From: a virus
Length of the DNA stretch: 25,839 nt
IMG/VR virus record: IMGVR_UViG_3300008050_000274
Span: 1 to 25,839 of that record
Reading direction: 5' to 3' (one strand)
Made by a program: the position numbers and the translations under genes. Under the pieces are notes generated by a model that did not search any database, had not been told where the DNA came from, and saw nothing but the letters and a program-made list of their open reading frames with translations. Each line of letters begins with the position of its first letter. Position 1 is the stretch's first letter. This document shows, one piece after another, positions 1 through 7,881 of the stretch.

Positions 1-599
1 CACTCAAAGATTGTCTGAAGACCCGGCAGGCCATGGCCGGTCTGGACGCGAGTAGAACAGATGGAGCCGCCGCCGATGTTGCATCGGACGCTGTCTGCTC
101 CCCAATCTGCGAGATCATTGACCCCTTCTAGGGTCGCAACGTTGCCGGCCATAATATGAACGGTGTCATCATATACGCTTCGGAGTGCTCGAAGGGCGCT
201 CTTTGTCATCTGATGATGGCCGTGGGCCACGTCGATGCAGAGAAGTCGAATCCCCTCCTCGAATAGTGCAGCCGCTCGTTCCATAAAATCGCCGCCTACA
301 CCGATTGCCGCACCAATACGCGGAGCTTCAAGAGCAGATCTGTCTGCAAGGAATTTGTTTCCAAGTTCAGCCTGCTTTTCAATAGTATTATACCGGTGAA
401 GGATCGCCAATCCGCCGCATGTTGCCATGGCAGATGCCATCGTATTCTCCGCGATAGTATCCATCGGAGAGGCAATAACTGGCAACTCAAGCGCTATTCC
501 GCTTCCTAAATCGGCCGAGATATCAATTTCAGAACGACTTCTGATATCTGAATACTGCGGCTGCAATAACACATCATCATACGATAATGTAAGGTTCAT
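1..599 (-). CDS. guaB: IMP dehydrogenase/GMP reductase family protein (3' end cut by window)
   Basis: This is the first ~199 residues of an IMPDH/GMPR-type (beta/alpha)8 barrel enzyme; IMPDH oxidises IMP to XMP, the committed step to guanine nucleotides. Visible landmarks are the N-terminal [10 protein letters not shown] (residues 5-14), the [10 protein letters not shown] strand (39-48), IDVAHGHHQ (122-130), AGNVAT (148-153) and the active-site loop GGGSICSTR (173-181) with catalytic Cys178. The DxAHG motif favours IMPDH over GMP reductase, which usually has DxANG. The two CBS domains that normally sit between the LAILHR strand and the GAAIGV strand are missing; only about 20 residues join them. 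The ATG at 597-599 follows the upstream stop by 4 bases and has only a weak Shine-Dalgarno (GAG), so expression probably depends on coupling. Frame is open to position 1. Confidence 0.9.
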   Translation of the reverse strand, partial: MNLTLSYDDVLLQPQYSDIRSRSEIDISADLGSGIALELPVIASPMDTIAENTMASAMATCGGLAILHRYNTIEKQAELGNKFLADRSALEAPRIGAAIGVGGDFMERAAALFEEGIRLLCIDVAHGHHQMTKSALRALRSVYDDTVHIMAGNVATLEGVNDLADWGADSVRCNIGGGSICSTRVQTGHGLPGLQTIFE

Positions 600-603
600 A
601 CGC

Positions 604-969
604 TCATGCATCGTCGTCGGCCTTCTTCTTCTTGCGAGTGGAGCGAGGCTTGCGGGCCGCCTTCTTCTCTTCTTGCTCTATTGCGCGGCGTAGAGTCGGT
701 GACTGCTCGGGGTTCAACTTCTTGGGGGGCCCATCCGGCGGGGCTTCCACGGCGGGCGCGGGCTGCGGTTTATATCCCTGGTGTATAAGGCGATATGCAT
801 TTTCGCAAACCACAATGGCCTTCATGTGTTCAATCACCGTAGTGAGATAAGTGTTGCTGTTCAAAGATTCGATTGGGTTCTCAAAAAATAAGTCCACAAT
901 CGCCTTGTGCTCCATTATCTCGCTGCGCAGTCTCATAAGAGCAGCATCTACGAACTTTTGGCTATCCAT
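604..969 (-). CDS. Small unknown protein with Lys/Arg-rich tail
   Basis: I do not recognise this 121-aa protein. The first ~75 residues look like a helical domain; the rest is a Pro/Ala-rich linker followed by a very basic tail (RKPRSTRKKKK) ending in DDDA. Such a tail could bind nucleic acid, but that is inference. The chosen ATG (967-969) overlaps the upstream stop by one base as TAATG and has AAGGA at good distance; a longer in-frame version to 1017 would run inside the thioredoxin-like gene without a better ribosome site. It sits between a thioredoxin-like gene and guaB. Confidence 0.7.
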   Translation of the reverse strand: MDSQKFVDAALMRLRSEIMEHKAIVDLFFENPIESLNSNTYLTTVIEHMKAIVVCENAYRLIHQGYKPQPAPAVEAPPDGPPKKLNPEQSPTLRRAIEQEEKKAARKPRSTRKKKKADDDA

Positions 970-1337
970 TATTTCTGTCCTTCTATAAAGTTTCTGATAT
1001 CTGTGGTGTGATACCACATCTGTTTGTGGGGTGTGGAGGGATCCTCTAATACACGGATCCGAGGCTTTAGTAGCCCCGTTTTTACAGATAGGATCGTCGG
1101 GACTCCATTAAGCTTAATGATCTCGTCCAGATTTTCAGTGTCTGCAATATTGAAAGCGAAGAAATGGACACCACCTCCGTCGTCGTATTCATCGGAAATA
1201 TCCACGTAGGAGCCGTGCAGGGCGGAGCAGTAGTCACATGTATTTGAGTAAAACTTCACCACGCACAGTGCATCATCCTCGATGCGCTCCTTAAGGAGCT
1301 TTCGCAGGGCGCGTTCGGATATTCTGTCAACCGCCAC
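969..1337 (-). CDS. Thioredoxin/glutaredoxin-like protein
   Basis: A 122-aa single-domain thioredoxin-fold protein. It has the redox pair CDYC (residues 34-37) after the strand VVKFYSN, and the cis-proline loop NGVPTI (Pro80) before the last strands. Thiol-disulfide exchange is the expected activity; a possible partner is the phage ribonucleotide reductase, whose C-terminal Cys pair must be re-reduced, but this link is inference. I chose the GTG at 1335-1337 because AGGAG lies 7 bases upstream; a TTG start at 1433 would overlap the next gene by over 100 bases. With the GTG start the overlap with the upstream gene is 11 bases. Confidence 0.8.
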   Translation of the reverse strand: MAVDRISERALRKLLKERIEDDALCVVKFYSNTCDYCSALHGSYVDISDEYDDGGGVHFFAFNIADTENLDEIIKLNGVPTILSVKTGLLKPRIRVLEDPSTPHKQMWYHTTDIRNFIEGQK

Positions 1338-1554
1338 TTGACTTCTCCTCCTTCTTCTTTGCCGGCGGCGGCGGGTTATCAACCAGGGACTGGAGCTTCT
1401 GACGCTCCTTGACAGCCCCCAGGCCTTCCCCAAGCCGCTGGTCGAGCAGAACTAGCTGCTCGCGGGGTGAGCGCGTAGCACGCTCTTCCTGCCGACGCTC
1501 AGCGTCCGCTCGGAGTTCGTCGCGATGGACGCGACCACGGTTAATCCTTCTCAT
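1327..1554 (-). CDS. Small charged protein of unknown function
   Basis: A 75-aa protein rich in Arg and Glu in its first half, then a segment around SPREQLVLLDQRLGEG (residues 29-44) and AVKERQKL (47-54), then a Pro/Lys-rich tail (PPPPAKKKEEK). Short proteins with a similar LxxLDxRLGxGxGAxxERxxL core occur in many phages, as far as I recall, without known function. The ATG has a perfect AGGAGG upstream. It overlaps the zinc-ribbon gene upstream by 14 bases and the thioredoxin-like gene downstream by 11. Confidence 0.75.
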   Translation of the reverse strand: MRRINRGRVHRDELRADAERRQEERATRSPREQLVLLDQRLGEGLGAVKERQKLQSLVDNPPPPAKKKEEKSSGG

Positions 1555-1795
1555 CTAAAACCTCCTGTGTTTTTTTAATGCAATCAGGACAAAATAAAGT
1601 TACTGATTTCTTCTCTTCCCGGACCACTACTTTCCATGAGAATACCATATCTCGATTCTTCTTGTCAAATTCTTTTTGGCAAGCAGAGCAGCTATCTGGA
1701 AGATGTCCAAATAATGTAATCTTGTCTGCCATGGCTTGCTCTTGGTCTCCATGGCGGCGTCTTGATTCTGCTGCTCGGCGTTGCTTACGGTTCAT
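1541..1795 (-). CDS. Small zinc-ribbon-like protein
   Basis: An 84-aa protein starting MNRKQRRAAE, a common opening for small phage proteins. It carries two CxxC pairs, CSAC (residues 36-39) and CPDC (69-72), separated by a beta-rich stretch, which together could hold one zinc ion. No catalytic domain is visible; a role in nucleic-acid or protein contact is only a guess. The ATG overlaps the stop of the methylase gene as ATGA (1792-1795). A second in-frame ATG at residue 22 (start 1732) would give a protein made of the zinc ribbon alone. Confidence 0.7.
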   Translation of the reverse strand: MNRKQRRAAESRRRHGDQEQAMADKITLFGHLPDSCSACQKEFDKKNRDMVFSWKVVVREEKKSVTLFCPDCIKKTQEVLDEKD

Positions 1796-2268
1796 CGGTT
1801 CATTGCGCCGAAGATTTGCGGACCTGCATAGCTGCCATCGAATACAATAACGGCCGATGGGAACGGCGCGGAGTTGGCGGAGTCACCGAACTTTAGTCGA
1901 CCCTTGACGAAGTGAACTTCTGCGGCCTTCATCACGTAATCGTGCCAATAGCGCGTGTCTGTGCGTGCCGGGATTAGCATAACAACCCTGGTGTTGCTCG
2001 CGCGGGCAGTATTGTAGCTCTTCTCAATCCACTTATCAATACCTCGTCCATAGGGAGGATTAACGAACACTGTGTGACCTGACCAGTCCTGTGCTAATCC
2101 GTCGTCCTCTTCTGTGTAAAAGGTATCGCACTTGGCACTCGACTCATCAGCACAAGGATCCAAGGTGAATGGGCCAAATCGCCAATCTAACTTCTCAAAA
2201 AACTCTTGCGGTGTTGACCAAGTGCCAGTCTTAGAACTGAACATTAGTTTCTGTACGGTGCTATTCAT
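1792..2268 (-). CDS. Phage N6-adenine DNA methyltransferase (Dam-like, phage type)
   Basis: A 158-aa enzyme resembling the compact phage DNA N-6-adenine methyltransferase family (PF05869 type). It would transfer methyl groups from S-adenosylmethionine to adenine in DNA. Visible are TWSTPQEFFEKL (residues 16-27), typical of this family, LDPCA (36-40) and the catalytic NPPYGRG (70-76). Methylation could protect phage DNA from host restriction. I chose the ATG at 2266-2268 because GGGGAG lies 5 bases upstream and it overlaps dut by only 8 bases; the ATG at 2289 is less likely. A second, unrelated adenine methylase lies at 20702-21574. Confidence 0.88.
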   Translation of the reverse strand: MNSTVQKLMFSSKTGTWSTPQEFFEKLDWRFGPFTLDPCADESSAKCDTFYTEEDDGLAQDWSGHTVFVNPPYGRGIDKWIEKSYNTARASNTRVVMLIPARTDTRYWHDYVMKAAEVHFVKGRLKFGDSANSAPFPSAVIVFDGSYAGPQIFGAMNR

Positions 2269-2722
2269 CGGTACTCCCCAGGGCTCCATCGCCCCTGTTG
2301 CTAATAGTCATTGGGTAATCATATAAACTACCCTGTGTACGCTCAGTAGCCCTAAAATGAACAACTGGCGTTAGCACTACCTGAGCGATCTTTGAGCCCG
2401 GCATGATGAACTGTGGCTCTCGACCAACATTGTGGAGGTTGATGAACACCTCTCCATCGTATCCAGAATCAACAACGCAGGCGCCCACCAGAAGGCTTCT
2501 CTTGGCAGCATTGCCGGAACGGTTCTTTACCTCCAGCATGTACCCATGAGGGACGCCGAACTTCAGACCGGTTCCAAGGATGACAGATTCACCCGGAGCC
2601 ACATATTGTCCTGGCTTCACCTCAGCCGATGGGCTGTAGAAAACATCTAGGCCCGCATCGGAGGGGTTTGCTCGCTCTGGTGTACGCGCACTCGCATGCA
2701 CCTTCTTATACTCTAAGATCAT
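2261..2722 (-). CDS. dut: dUTP diphosphatase (dUTPase)
   Basis: A 153-aa trimeric-type dUTPase, which hydrolyses dUTP to dUMP and pyrophosphate, keeping uracil out of DNA and supplying substrate for ThyX. All five family motifs are visible: SDAGLDVF (residues 21-28), NRSGNAAK (67-74), VVDSGYDGE (83-91) with the catalytic Asp and the Tyr that excludes ribose, GSKIAQVVL (109-117), and the glycine-rich C-terminal RGDGALGSTD (143-152). Length is normal for the family. ATG start with AGGAG 5 bases upstream, overlapping the previous stop as ATGA. Confidence 0.96.
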   Translation of the reverse strand: MILEYKKVHASARTPERANPSDAGLDVFYSPSAEVKPGQYVAPGESVILGTGLKFGVPHGYMLEVKNRSGNAAKRSLLVGACVVDSGYDGEVFINLHNVGREPQFIMPGSKIAQVVLTPVVHFRATERTQGSLYDYPMTISNRGDGALGSTDE

Positions 2723-2973
2723 GAAGACTCCTGCTGTCCGGTCAATAGGTTATAGTTGTCAATAACCTCCTCAAGGTTGAACTTACCCTTGTAAAGTCGA
2801 TAAGCCTTTACGGCTGAACGAATCTCATCTGTGTTTAGCCAGCCGTTCTCCTTAAACTCGACTCGCAGTTCGCGCTTCTGCTCCTTGTAAGGCTCCATGG
2901 CCTCTTCGATTGCAACCAAAGAGCGAATGTACTCCTTGACGTAACGCTGCCTTTCTTCTTCTGACTTAGCCAC
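2719..2973 (-). CDS. Small charged helical protein, first gene of its operon
   Basis: An 84-aa protein predicted by eye to be mostly helical, rich in Glu, Lys and Arg, with pattern IEEAMEPYKEQKRELRVEFK (residues 22-41) followed by ENGWLNTDEIRSAVKAYRLYK. The layout recalls small DUF2312/GapR-like DNA-binding proteins, but I cannot confirm that. It starts with GTG (2971-2973) with AGGAG 5 bases upstream, and is the first gene after the consensus promoter at 3006-3034, followed by dut in an ATGA overlap. Confidence 0.7.
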   Translation of the reverse strand: MAKSEEERQRYVKEYIRSLVAIEEAMEPYKEQKRELRVEFKENGWLNTDEIRSAVKAYRLYKGKFNLEEVIDNYNLLTGQQESS

Positions 2974-3005
2974 AATATCTCCTGTGGTTGTGTTAATTGT
3001 TCTTT

Positions 3006-3034
3006 ATTATAGCAAGGGCTCGGACGATTGTCAA
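3006..3034 (-). promoter_or_regulatory. Consensus sigma70-type promoter with extended -10
   Basis: On the minus strand, TTGACA (3029-3034), a 17-base spacer and TATAAT (3006-3011), preceded by TGC (extended -10). All twelve consensus bases match. It lies right after the J-domain gene stop and ahead of the GTG-started gene at 2973. Confidence 0.92.
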
Positions 3035-3038
3035 GTCT

Positions 3039-3734
3039 TTATTCGACAGTCAGTCCAAATAACTGCTTAAGAAACCCTTTGATTAGCTCATCGCGGGCTG
3101 TGTCGTTTTCAGCCTCTGCGAAGAGATAGTTGTATGTTGTTCGCTGCTTTCCGATAATCTTTGACATTCGTTTGTTCTCTTTCTTCATCCATCTTATTTG
3201 TTCATTATAGTTCTTTGGCAACTCAATGTCAAGCTCTTCTGCCAATTCTATCAATTTAAAATACTTCTGGAAGTCTAGGGCTTCTTTAGCTTCTTTAAAC
3301 TTGGACTCATAGTCTTGGCGAGTTTCTTCATCTTGCGCTTTGTCGGGGTGAATCTTTGTAGCGATCATCTTAAACAATTTAGCAAATGAATCATGTATAT
3401 CTATGTCTTCTATTTCTGGCGGATCTTCTGAGGACGGTTCAGAGAGGGAACCAACCATCAGTTCGCCGGCGCCAGGGGGCGGGCGGGCGGCAGGATCCTC
3501 GCCTTCCTCAGTCGGCGTATCTTTCTTAATGCCGTATGCCTCATCAATGCGCTCTCGGTGTTTGTCGTTAAGAGCGCGAATGTCAATGCTGCGTTCAGCA
3601 CAAAACCTCTCGTAATATTCTTGGAATGCTGTGTTGGTTTTTGTCGTGATCTCTTTTAACAGCCCCGACTCCTCATGTAGGAAGCGAAGCTCATTAACCA
3701 CTCTCTTCCAGCGAAGCCGGGTTGTGATAGACAT
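3039..3734 (-). CDS. J-domain (DnaJ-like) protein
   Basis: A 231-aa protein with a J-domain-like core near the middle. The segment SFAKLFKMIATKIHPDKA (residues 116-133) holds the invariant HPD tripeptide (129-131) after a basic helix, followed by a charged helix and EAKEAL (148-153) resembling helix III of J-domains. J-domains stimulate the ATPase of Hsp70 (DnaK). The N-terminal ~75 residues are helical; residues 72-115 are a Pro/Glu-rich acidic linker; the C-terminal part has a KKENKRMSKIIGKQR basic helix. There is no Gly/Phe region or Cys-rich zinc domain, so this is not a full DnaJ. It follows the ClpP-like gene by 13 bases, without a clear Shine-Dalgarno, suggesting coupling. It would redirect host DnaK to a phage task; that is inference. 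Confidence 0.75.
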   Translation of the reverse strand: MSITTRLRWKRVVNELRFLHEESGLLKEITTKTNTAFQEYYERFCAERSIDIRALNDKHRERIDEAYGIKKDTPTEEGEDPAARPPPGAGELMVGSLSEPSSEDPPEIEDIDIHDSFAKLFKMIATKIHPDKAQDEETRQDYESKFKEAKEALDFQKYFKLIELAEELDIELPKNYNEQIRWMKKENKRMSKIIGKQRTTYNYLFAEAENDTARDELIKGFLKQLFGLTVE

Positions 3735-3747
3735 ACACTAAATAGTT

Positions 3748-4353
3748 CTACTTAAAGTCGAACTTGACGCTAGCACTAATTTTCATTTCAGGCACATGAG
3801 TATGGTTGGCGAGGTTGTGCTTTCTGCACTCATCGACTTCTAGAAACCAATCGGCGTGACCTTTATCGTGAACAATATCTAAGAAATGATCCTTATGGTG
3901 GCCACAGTTTTCAGCCATCATAGTATAGATCTTTTTATTCAAACGAGAAGTCTCTTCAGCAGATGCCTGGATCTCTTCTACTTTGCCCCAACTCATAGAA
4001 CTAACATCATGAATCATAACAGTGGCGTCAGGGTCCATATAGCGATGACCTTCCGCGCCAAAGCTAAACAAAATGGCCCCACAGGACATCGCTTTTCCTT
4101 GGACAATGGTGGCGACCGGAATTTTAGAATGCCTAATATCAGATATCATAGACATTAAACTATACACCTGCCCACCATAACTATCGATAACCACTGGAAC
4201 GATGGGTTGCCCTGAATTCTGGGCCTTGTTTATCGAGTTGGAGAACTCTTTTGCGGCTACTTCATCAAATTTCCTCACGCGGATTACGATTGGTAAATCA
4301 TCTACAAGTTCTTTCTCTTTTAATAGCGGACTAAAGTATTTAATGACATTCAT
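3748..4353 (-). CDS. ClpP-like serine protease subunit
   Basis: A 201-aa protein of the ClpP/crotonase fold. The family catalytic triad can be placed: Ser90 in GKAMSCGA (residues 86-93), His115 in TVMIHDVSS (111-119) and Asp168 in HADWFLEVDE (166-175). The glycine-rich strand VIDSYGGQVYS (55-65) matches the oxyanion region. Length is near that of E. coli ClpP (207). ClpP forms a barrel that degrades proteins fed by an unfoldase; some phages use relatives as prohead proteases, but here it sits with the polymerase and a J-domain gene, away from capsid genes in this window. The ATG has AGGAG 9 bases upstream and lies 35 bases after the dnaE stop. Confidence 0.9.
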   Translation of the reverse strand: MNVIKYFSPLLKEKELVDDLPIVIRVRKFDEVAAKEFSNSINKAQNSGQPIVPVVIDSYGGQVYSLMSMISDIRHSKIPVATIVQGKAMSCGAILFSFGAEGHRYMDPDATVMIHDVSSMSWGKVEEIQASAEETSRLNKKIYTMMAENCGHHKDHFLDIVHDKGHADWFLEVDECRKHNLANHTHVPEMKISASVKFDFK

Positions 4354-4388
4354 GATTCTGATCTCCTGTAAGTTACATAGTGCTGTGG

Positions 4389-7300
4389 TTAGCCTAACAG
4401 TCTAAATGTTTTACCAATCGCATATGTGGAAAACCCCCAATTTTCGTCATACCGAAGGCGTGCCATATAAGGTCGGTTAATAAAGATCTTGTCTTTGTGG
4501 GGCTTAATCCCCCAACATCGGATACGAGTGAGTTCGTTATTGGAGTCGATTGTCTCCACAATCCAATATAGCTTTCCATTCTTTGTCTTGCGCTCAATAA
4601 TCTTTCGAGGAATAAACCAGCATAGCTCAAGTGCCTGATCGAACTCCGAAATAGGAGGCACAAACTTTTCCTTGAGCCGACCGACCGTTTCCGGGCTAAT
4701 AACTAGATTAATGGGGAATACCCCAGTCAGATCGGCCTTAAACTGAATGATGTCAGAGGGGCTAAAGTCGCCTTCTGGTCGATATGTCTCGATATTCTCC
4801 GCAAGCCGCTTGGGGTTCTTTGGACGATCAACAACGCATGCTGACCAGAAGTGTTTCATTCCACTGAACCGCTCGTCCTTCAAGACATCCAAGGCCCCTC
4901 CTCGACACAAGGCGTCGAGACACTTCTTATTTAGCTTGCTGTAAATGATTTCTTCGTGAAATAGAAGTTCTTCAGCAGTATTAAAGGGTCGATTATTGAG
5001 AACTTGTTCGATAGCAGAGTCTCCAAAGCCCTTGATGGAAGTCAGCGGCTGGATTAACGTACTATCATCATCGCTGATCTCCCATACTGTACCGGACTTG
5101 TTAATGTCCAGAGGGGCGATCTTAAACCCAAATCGCCTAGCAATGTTGATCGCCTTTTCCTTTCGGCTCTCGGGCTCCTTATCGAGAAAAGCAGCCATCC
5201 ATTCCGCTGGATACTTGTGCCAAAGCCAAGCACACTGATAGGAGATAAGAGAATAGCTGACAGCGTGTGACTTGTTAAAGCCGTATCCAGAGAAGTATTC
5301 GAACTTGTCCCATAGATTCTGTGCAGCATCTCTACTGATGCCCTTATCAAGACACCCTGCAATAAACTTATCGTGCAGCCTGCCCTTTACACTATTCTTG
5401 CCAGTCCCCTTCTTCGTCAAGACCTTTCGGAGCATGTTGCCCTCGTCAAGAGTAAGTCCACCAAGCTTGTGGCCGAGAAGAGCAATCTGCTCCTGGAAGA
5501 TCAGGAATCCGAAAGTCTCGCCCGTGACCTCTTGCACTTCATCCGATAGGTACTGAATGTAGTGCGGGCTCTCCTTCGCCTCGACATACTCTTCGTGGAC
5601 ATCCGCAGATAGCGGGCCGGGACGATAGATAGAAGTGATGGCGGAAATATCAATGATGTTTCGCGGCTTCACTCGGGTGCAGAACTTTTGCGCACCTTCC
5701 TCTGTAAACTGGAAGACCCCTGCCCACTTTCCAGTATGGAAGACGTCCTCATACACAGCCTGTTCTTCTAGATCAATAACATCAGGGTGCAGGTTTTCCT
5801 CATAATACTCGCGGATCTGCGTAAATGTAGGCGCTTCGATCCCATGGTGGCGGCGCAGAATGTGTTCAATCGCACCCTCCATCATCTTAAGAGTTGACAA
5901 ACCAAGCAAATCAAACTTGATGAACCCCATCGGCTCAAGATGTCGGACGTTCTGCCCTTCTGCCCATGGAGCTTGTCGAACTCCGCCTGAGTTAATCAAG
6001 GGCATGTTTTCATCGAGGTTCTCTGCAATCACAACACCGCCGGCATGACGAGAGCACGAGCGCACCTGCCCTACAAGGCCCTCGACGTGAGCCTTAACCA
6101 CGGGATACTTGTTCAGGTATGCCTGGAGCGATGAGGAAAATTCCATTACCTCCTCCCATGTGGGAACATAGACGCCGGCCTTGATACCGTGCTTCTTCTT
6201 TGCAGACGGCGTGGCTTCGCGGATCATCACGGAAGTAACCGTGTTCGCCTCTGTGAAAGGGATCTCATAGAACTTGGAGATATCCTTAATAAGACTACGT
6301 AGCTGTAGTGTGTTCCAGTTAGAAATCGGCGCAACACAATCCTCTCCCCACATCTCAACAAGCTTCTCTTTTAGAAGCATGCTGTCGGAGATATCATAGT
6401 CGATGTCTGGGTAATCGGTAGCATCGGAGCGCAAGAAGCGGGAGAACAGCAGTCCGTACTTGATCGGATCCACCTGCGTAATTCCCAGCGCATATGCCAC
6501 CAGAGAGCCGGCGGCTGAGCCGCGGCCTGGGCCGGTCAGCATCATCTCGTGCGCAGTGTCGGCAATCGCCTTCATTGTGAGGAAGTACTTTGAGAAGCCA
6601 CGATCATCGATAACATTCAATTCGTGCTTAAGGCGGTCCAGATACTCCTGGTTCTCGTTTAGCCCCTTGGAGCGTAGACCCTCCAGGGCATAGTTTACGA
6701 GCGCTTGTGTGGCTGTATGGCCGGCAGGAACGACAAAGTCTGGCAGGCGGACAGTGTTGTCCGGCAGAAAGTCCTCAATTTGATCGAAAGCGATTCTGTG
6801 GGTCTCCTCGATGGACTCTCGCACGATCTCATCGTCATATTCTACATTCGCGGCGGCGGCGTACTTCTTATAGCTCTCCCACATCTGATCGCCATTCTTG
6901 GGATATAGCTCATAGCCAACTTCGTCAACGTTGATCGGTAGCTCTGAGGACATATATGGAGGGAGACCTCCCTTGCCGAGCCAGCCAAGGCGCATATATA
7001 GCTCTCGGTCCTTCCACGCCTCTGGGGACGGATAGTGAGAATCAGCCGTCGTAATCAACTTCAGCCCGAATTCCTTGGCGATCTGGATGATATACTGATT
7101 CAAGGCGTGCTGCTCTGGAACATTGTTCCATTGTAGTTCAGCATACCAGCGATCTCCGAAGATATCAACCATTTGGCGGGTGGTCTCCCGCATAGCGTTA
7201 AGGACCGCTTCATCGCCGGCCTCACAATTCTCCCAATAGTTCCCAGCATATACGCCACCAAGGCACGCGCTGGAGGCGATGACTCCTTCGTTATACTTCT

Positions 7301-7817
7301 TCAGGAGTGCGTAGTCAATACGAGGATAGCGATAGAAGTTCTCGGGCTGGTAAGACTCAGACACCAGCTTAAACAAGTTGTTTAGCCCTTTCTGATTCTG
7401 CGCCAGAAGAACGAGGTGTCGGCGGCGCCGAAGAATATCCTGTGTCTTCTTGGAAGAGCCCTCGTCTTCCACTGTGGCGCCGGACTGGCCTTCCTTCTTA
7501 ATAGAGCGGGCCCGCTTCTTGTCTTCCATGGCCGCGGCATATTCACTGCGCCACTCGTCCAGCGATGGCAAGAAATAAGCTTCGCAGCCAAAGATCGGCT
7601 TGAACTCCTTTCCTTCAGCCCTCATCTTCTTGGCATGAAGCACTTGTCCTGCCAAAGCATTCATGTTCCCGTGATCGGTGACTGCTAGAGCCTCCCCACC
7701 GTTCTGGTAACAAAATGACATATGGTCTTTTGGGTAGCCAATGGCATCAAAAATGCTACCCGCGACGGTGTGTGCGTGGAGTCCGACAAATTTAAGCTGC
7801 GACGTGGTTCTCGCCAT
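4389..7817 (-). CDS. dnaE: DNA polymerase III alpha subunit (DnaE, family C)
   Basis: An 1142-aa replicative polymerase, close in length to E. coli DnaE (1160). In order: a PHP domain (residues ~8-290), palm/thumb/fingers (~380-880), a helix-hairpin-helix part (SIKGFGDSAIEQVL, 927-940) and an OB-type region near the C-terminus. GPGRGSAAGSLVAYALG (429-445) is the nucleotide-binding signature. Catalytic aspartates are D471 and D473 in YPDIDYDISD and D636 in KFDLLGL. GYGFNKSHAVSYSLISYQ (844-861) is a second family hallmark. The PHP metal ligands look intact: H14, H16, D24, H49, E79, H134, C185, D259, H261. Residues ~97-130 form a charged insertion. No epsilon-type exonuclease is seen in the window. 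ATG with GGAGG upstream, first gene after the promoter at 7850-7878. Confidence 0.97.
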   Translation of the reverse strand: MARTTSQLKFVGLHAHTVAGSIFDAIGYPKDHMSFCYQNGGEALAVTDHGNMNALAGQVLHAKKMRAEGKEFKPIFGCEAYFLPSLDEWRSEYAAAMEDKKRARSIKKEGQSGATVEDEGSSKKTQDILRRRRHLVLLAQNQKGLNNLFKLVSESYQPENFYRYPRIDYALLKKYNEGVIASSACLGGVYAGNYWENCEAGDEAVLNAMRETTRQMVDIFGDRWYAELQWNNVPEQHALNQYIIQIAKEFGLKLITTADSHYPSPEAWKDRELYMRLGWLGKGGLPPYMSSELPINVDEVGYELYPKNGDQMWESYKKYAAAANVEYDDEIVRESIEETHRIAFDQIEDFLPDNTVRLPDFVVPAGHTATQALVNYALEGLRSKGLNENQEYLDRLKHELNVIDDRGFSKYFLTMKAIADTAHEMMLTGPGRGSAAGSLVAYALGITQVDPIKYGLLFSRFLRSDATDYPDIDYDISDSMLLKEKLVEMWGEDCVAPISNWNTLQLRSLIKDISKFYEIPFTEANTVTSVMIREATPSAKKKHGIKAGVYVPTWEEVMEFSSSLQAYLNKYPVVKAHVEGLVGQVRSCSRHAGGVVIAENLDENMPLINSGGVRQAPWAEGQNVRHLEPMGFIKFDLLGLSTLKMMEGAIEHILRRHHGIEAPTFTQIREYYEENLHPDVIDLEEQAVYEDVFHTGKWAGVFQFTEEGAQKFCTRVKPRNIIDISAITSIYRPGPLSADVHEEYVEAKESPHYIQYLSDEVQEVTGETFGFLIFQEQIALLGHKLGGLTLDEGNMLRKVLTKKGTGKNSVKGRLHDKFIAGCLDKGISRDAAQNLWDKFEYFSGYGFNKSHAVSYSLISYQCAWLWHKYPAEWMAAFLDKEPESRKEKAINIARRFGFKIAPLDINKSGTVWEISDDDSTLIQPLTSIKGFGDSAIEQVLNNRPFNTAEELLFHEEIIYSKLNKKCLDALCRGGALDVLKDERFSGMKHFWSACVVDRPKNPKRLAENIETYRPEGDFSPSDIIQFKADLTGVFPINLVISPETVGRLKEKFVPPISEFDQALELCWFIPRKIIERKTKNGKLYWIVETIDSNNELTRIRCWGIKPHKDKIFINRPYMARLRYDENWGFSTYAIGKTFRLLG

Positions 7818-7818
7818 T

Positions 7819-7836
7819 AAAACCCTCCAAGGTTTT
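7819..7836 (-). promoter_or_regulatory. Hairpin presenting the dnaE ribosome-binding site
   Basis: The dnaE leader can fold AAAACC (7831-7836) against GGTTTT (7819-7824) with the loop TTGGAG; the Shine-Dalgarno GGAGG lies across the loop and stem base, just before the ATG at 7815-7817. This is a 6-bp stem with only two G-C pairs, so it would be a mild modulator of translation at most. Confidence 0.35.
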
Positions 7837-7849
7837 TGATTGTTTATGT

Positions 7850-7878
7850 ACTATAGCACAGGTGCTAGCAAATGGCAA
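7850..7878 (-). promoter_or_regulatory. Promoter of the dnaE-clpP-J-domain operon
   Basis: Minus strand TTGCCA (7873-7878), 17-base spacer, TATAGT (7850-7855), preceded by TGC (extended -10). Ten of twelve bases match consensus. The -35 box lies 4 bases below the stop of the previous gene. A perfect dyad TAGCAC-N2-GTGCTA covers 7854-7867, overlapping the -10, and could be an operator. Confidence 0.82.
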
Positions 7879-7881
7879 GTA

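Noticed and set aside
1338-1433. N-terminal extension of the thioredoxin-like protein from TTG at 1433
   Set aside because: Arg-rich low-quality sequence overlapping another gene; the GTG at 1337 has a good Shine-Dalgarno and begins at the domain.
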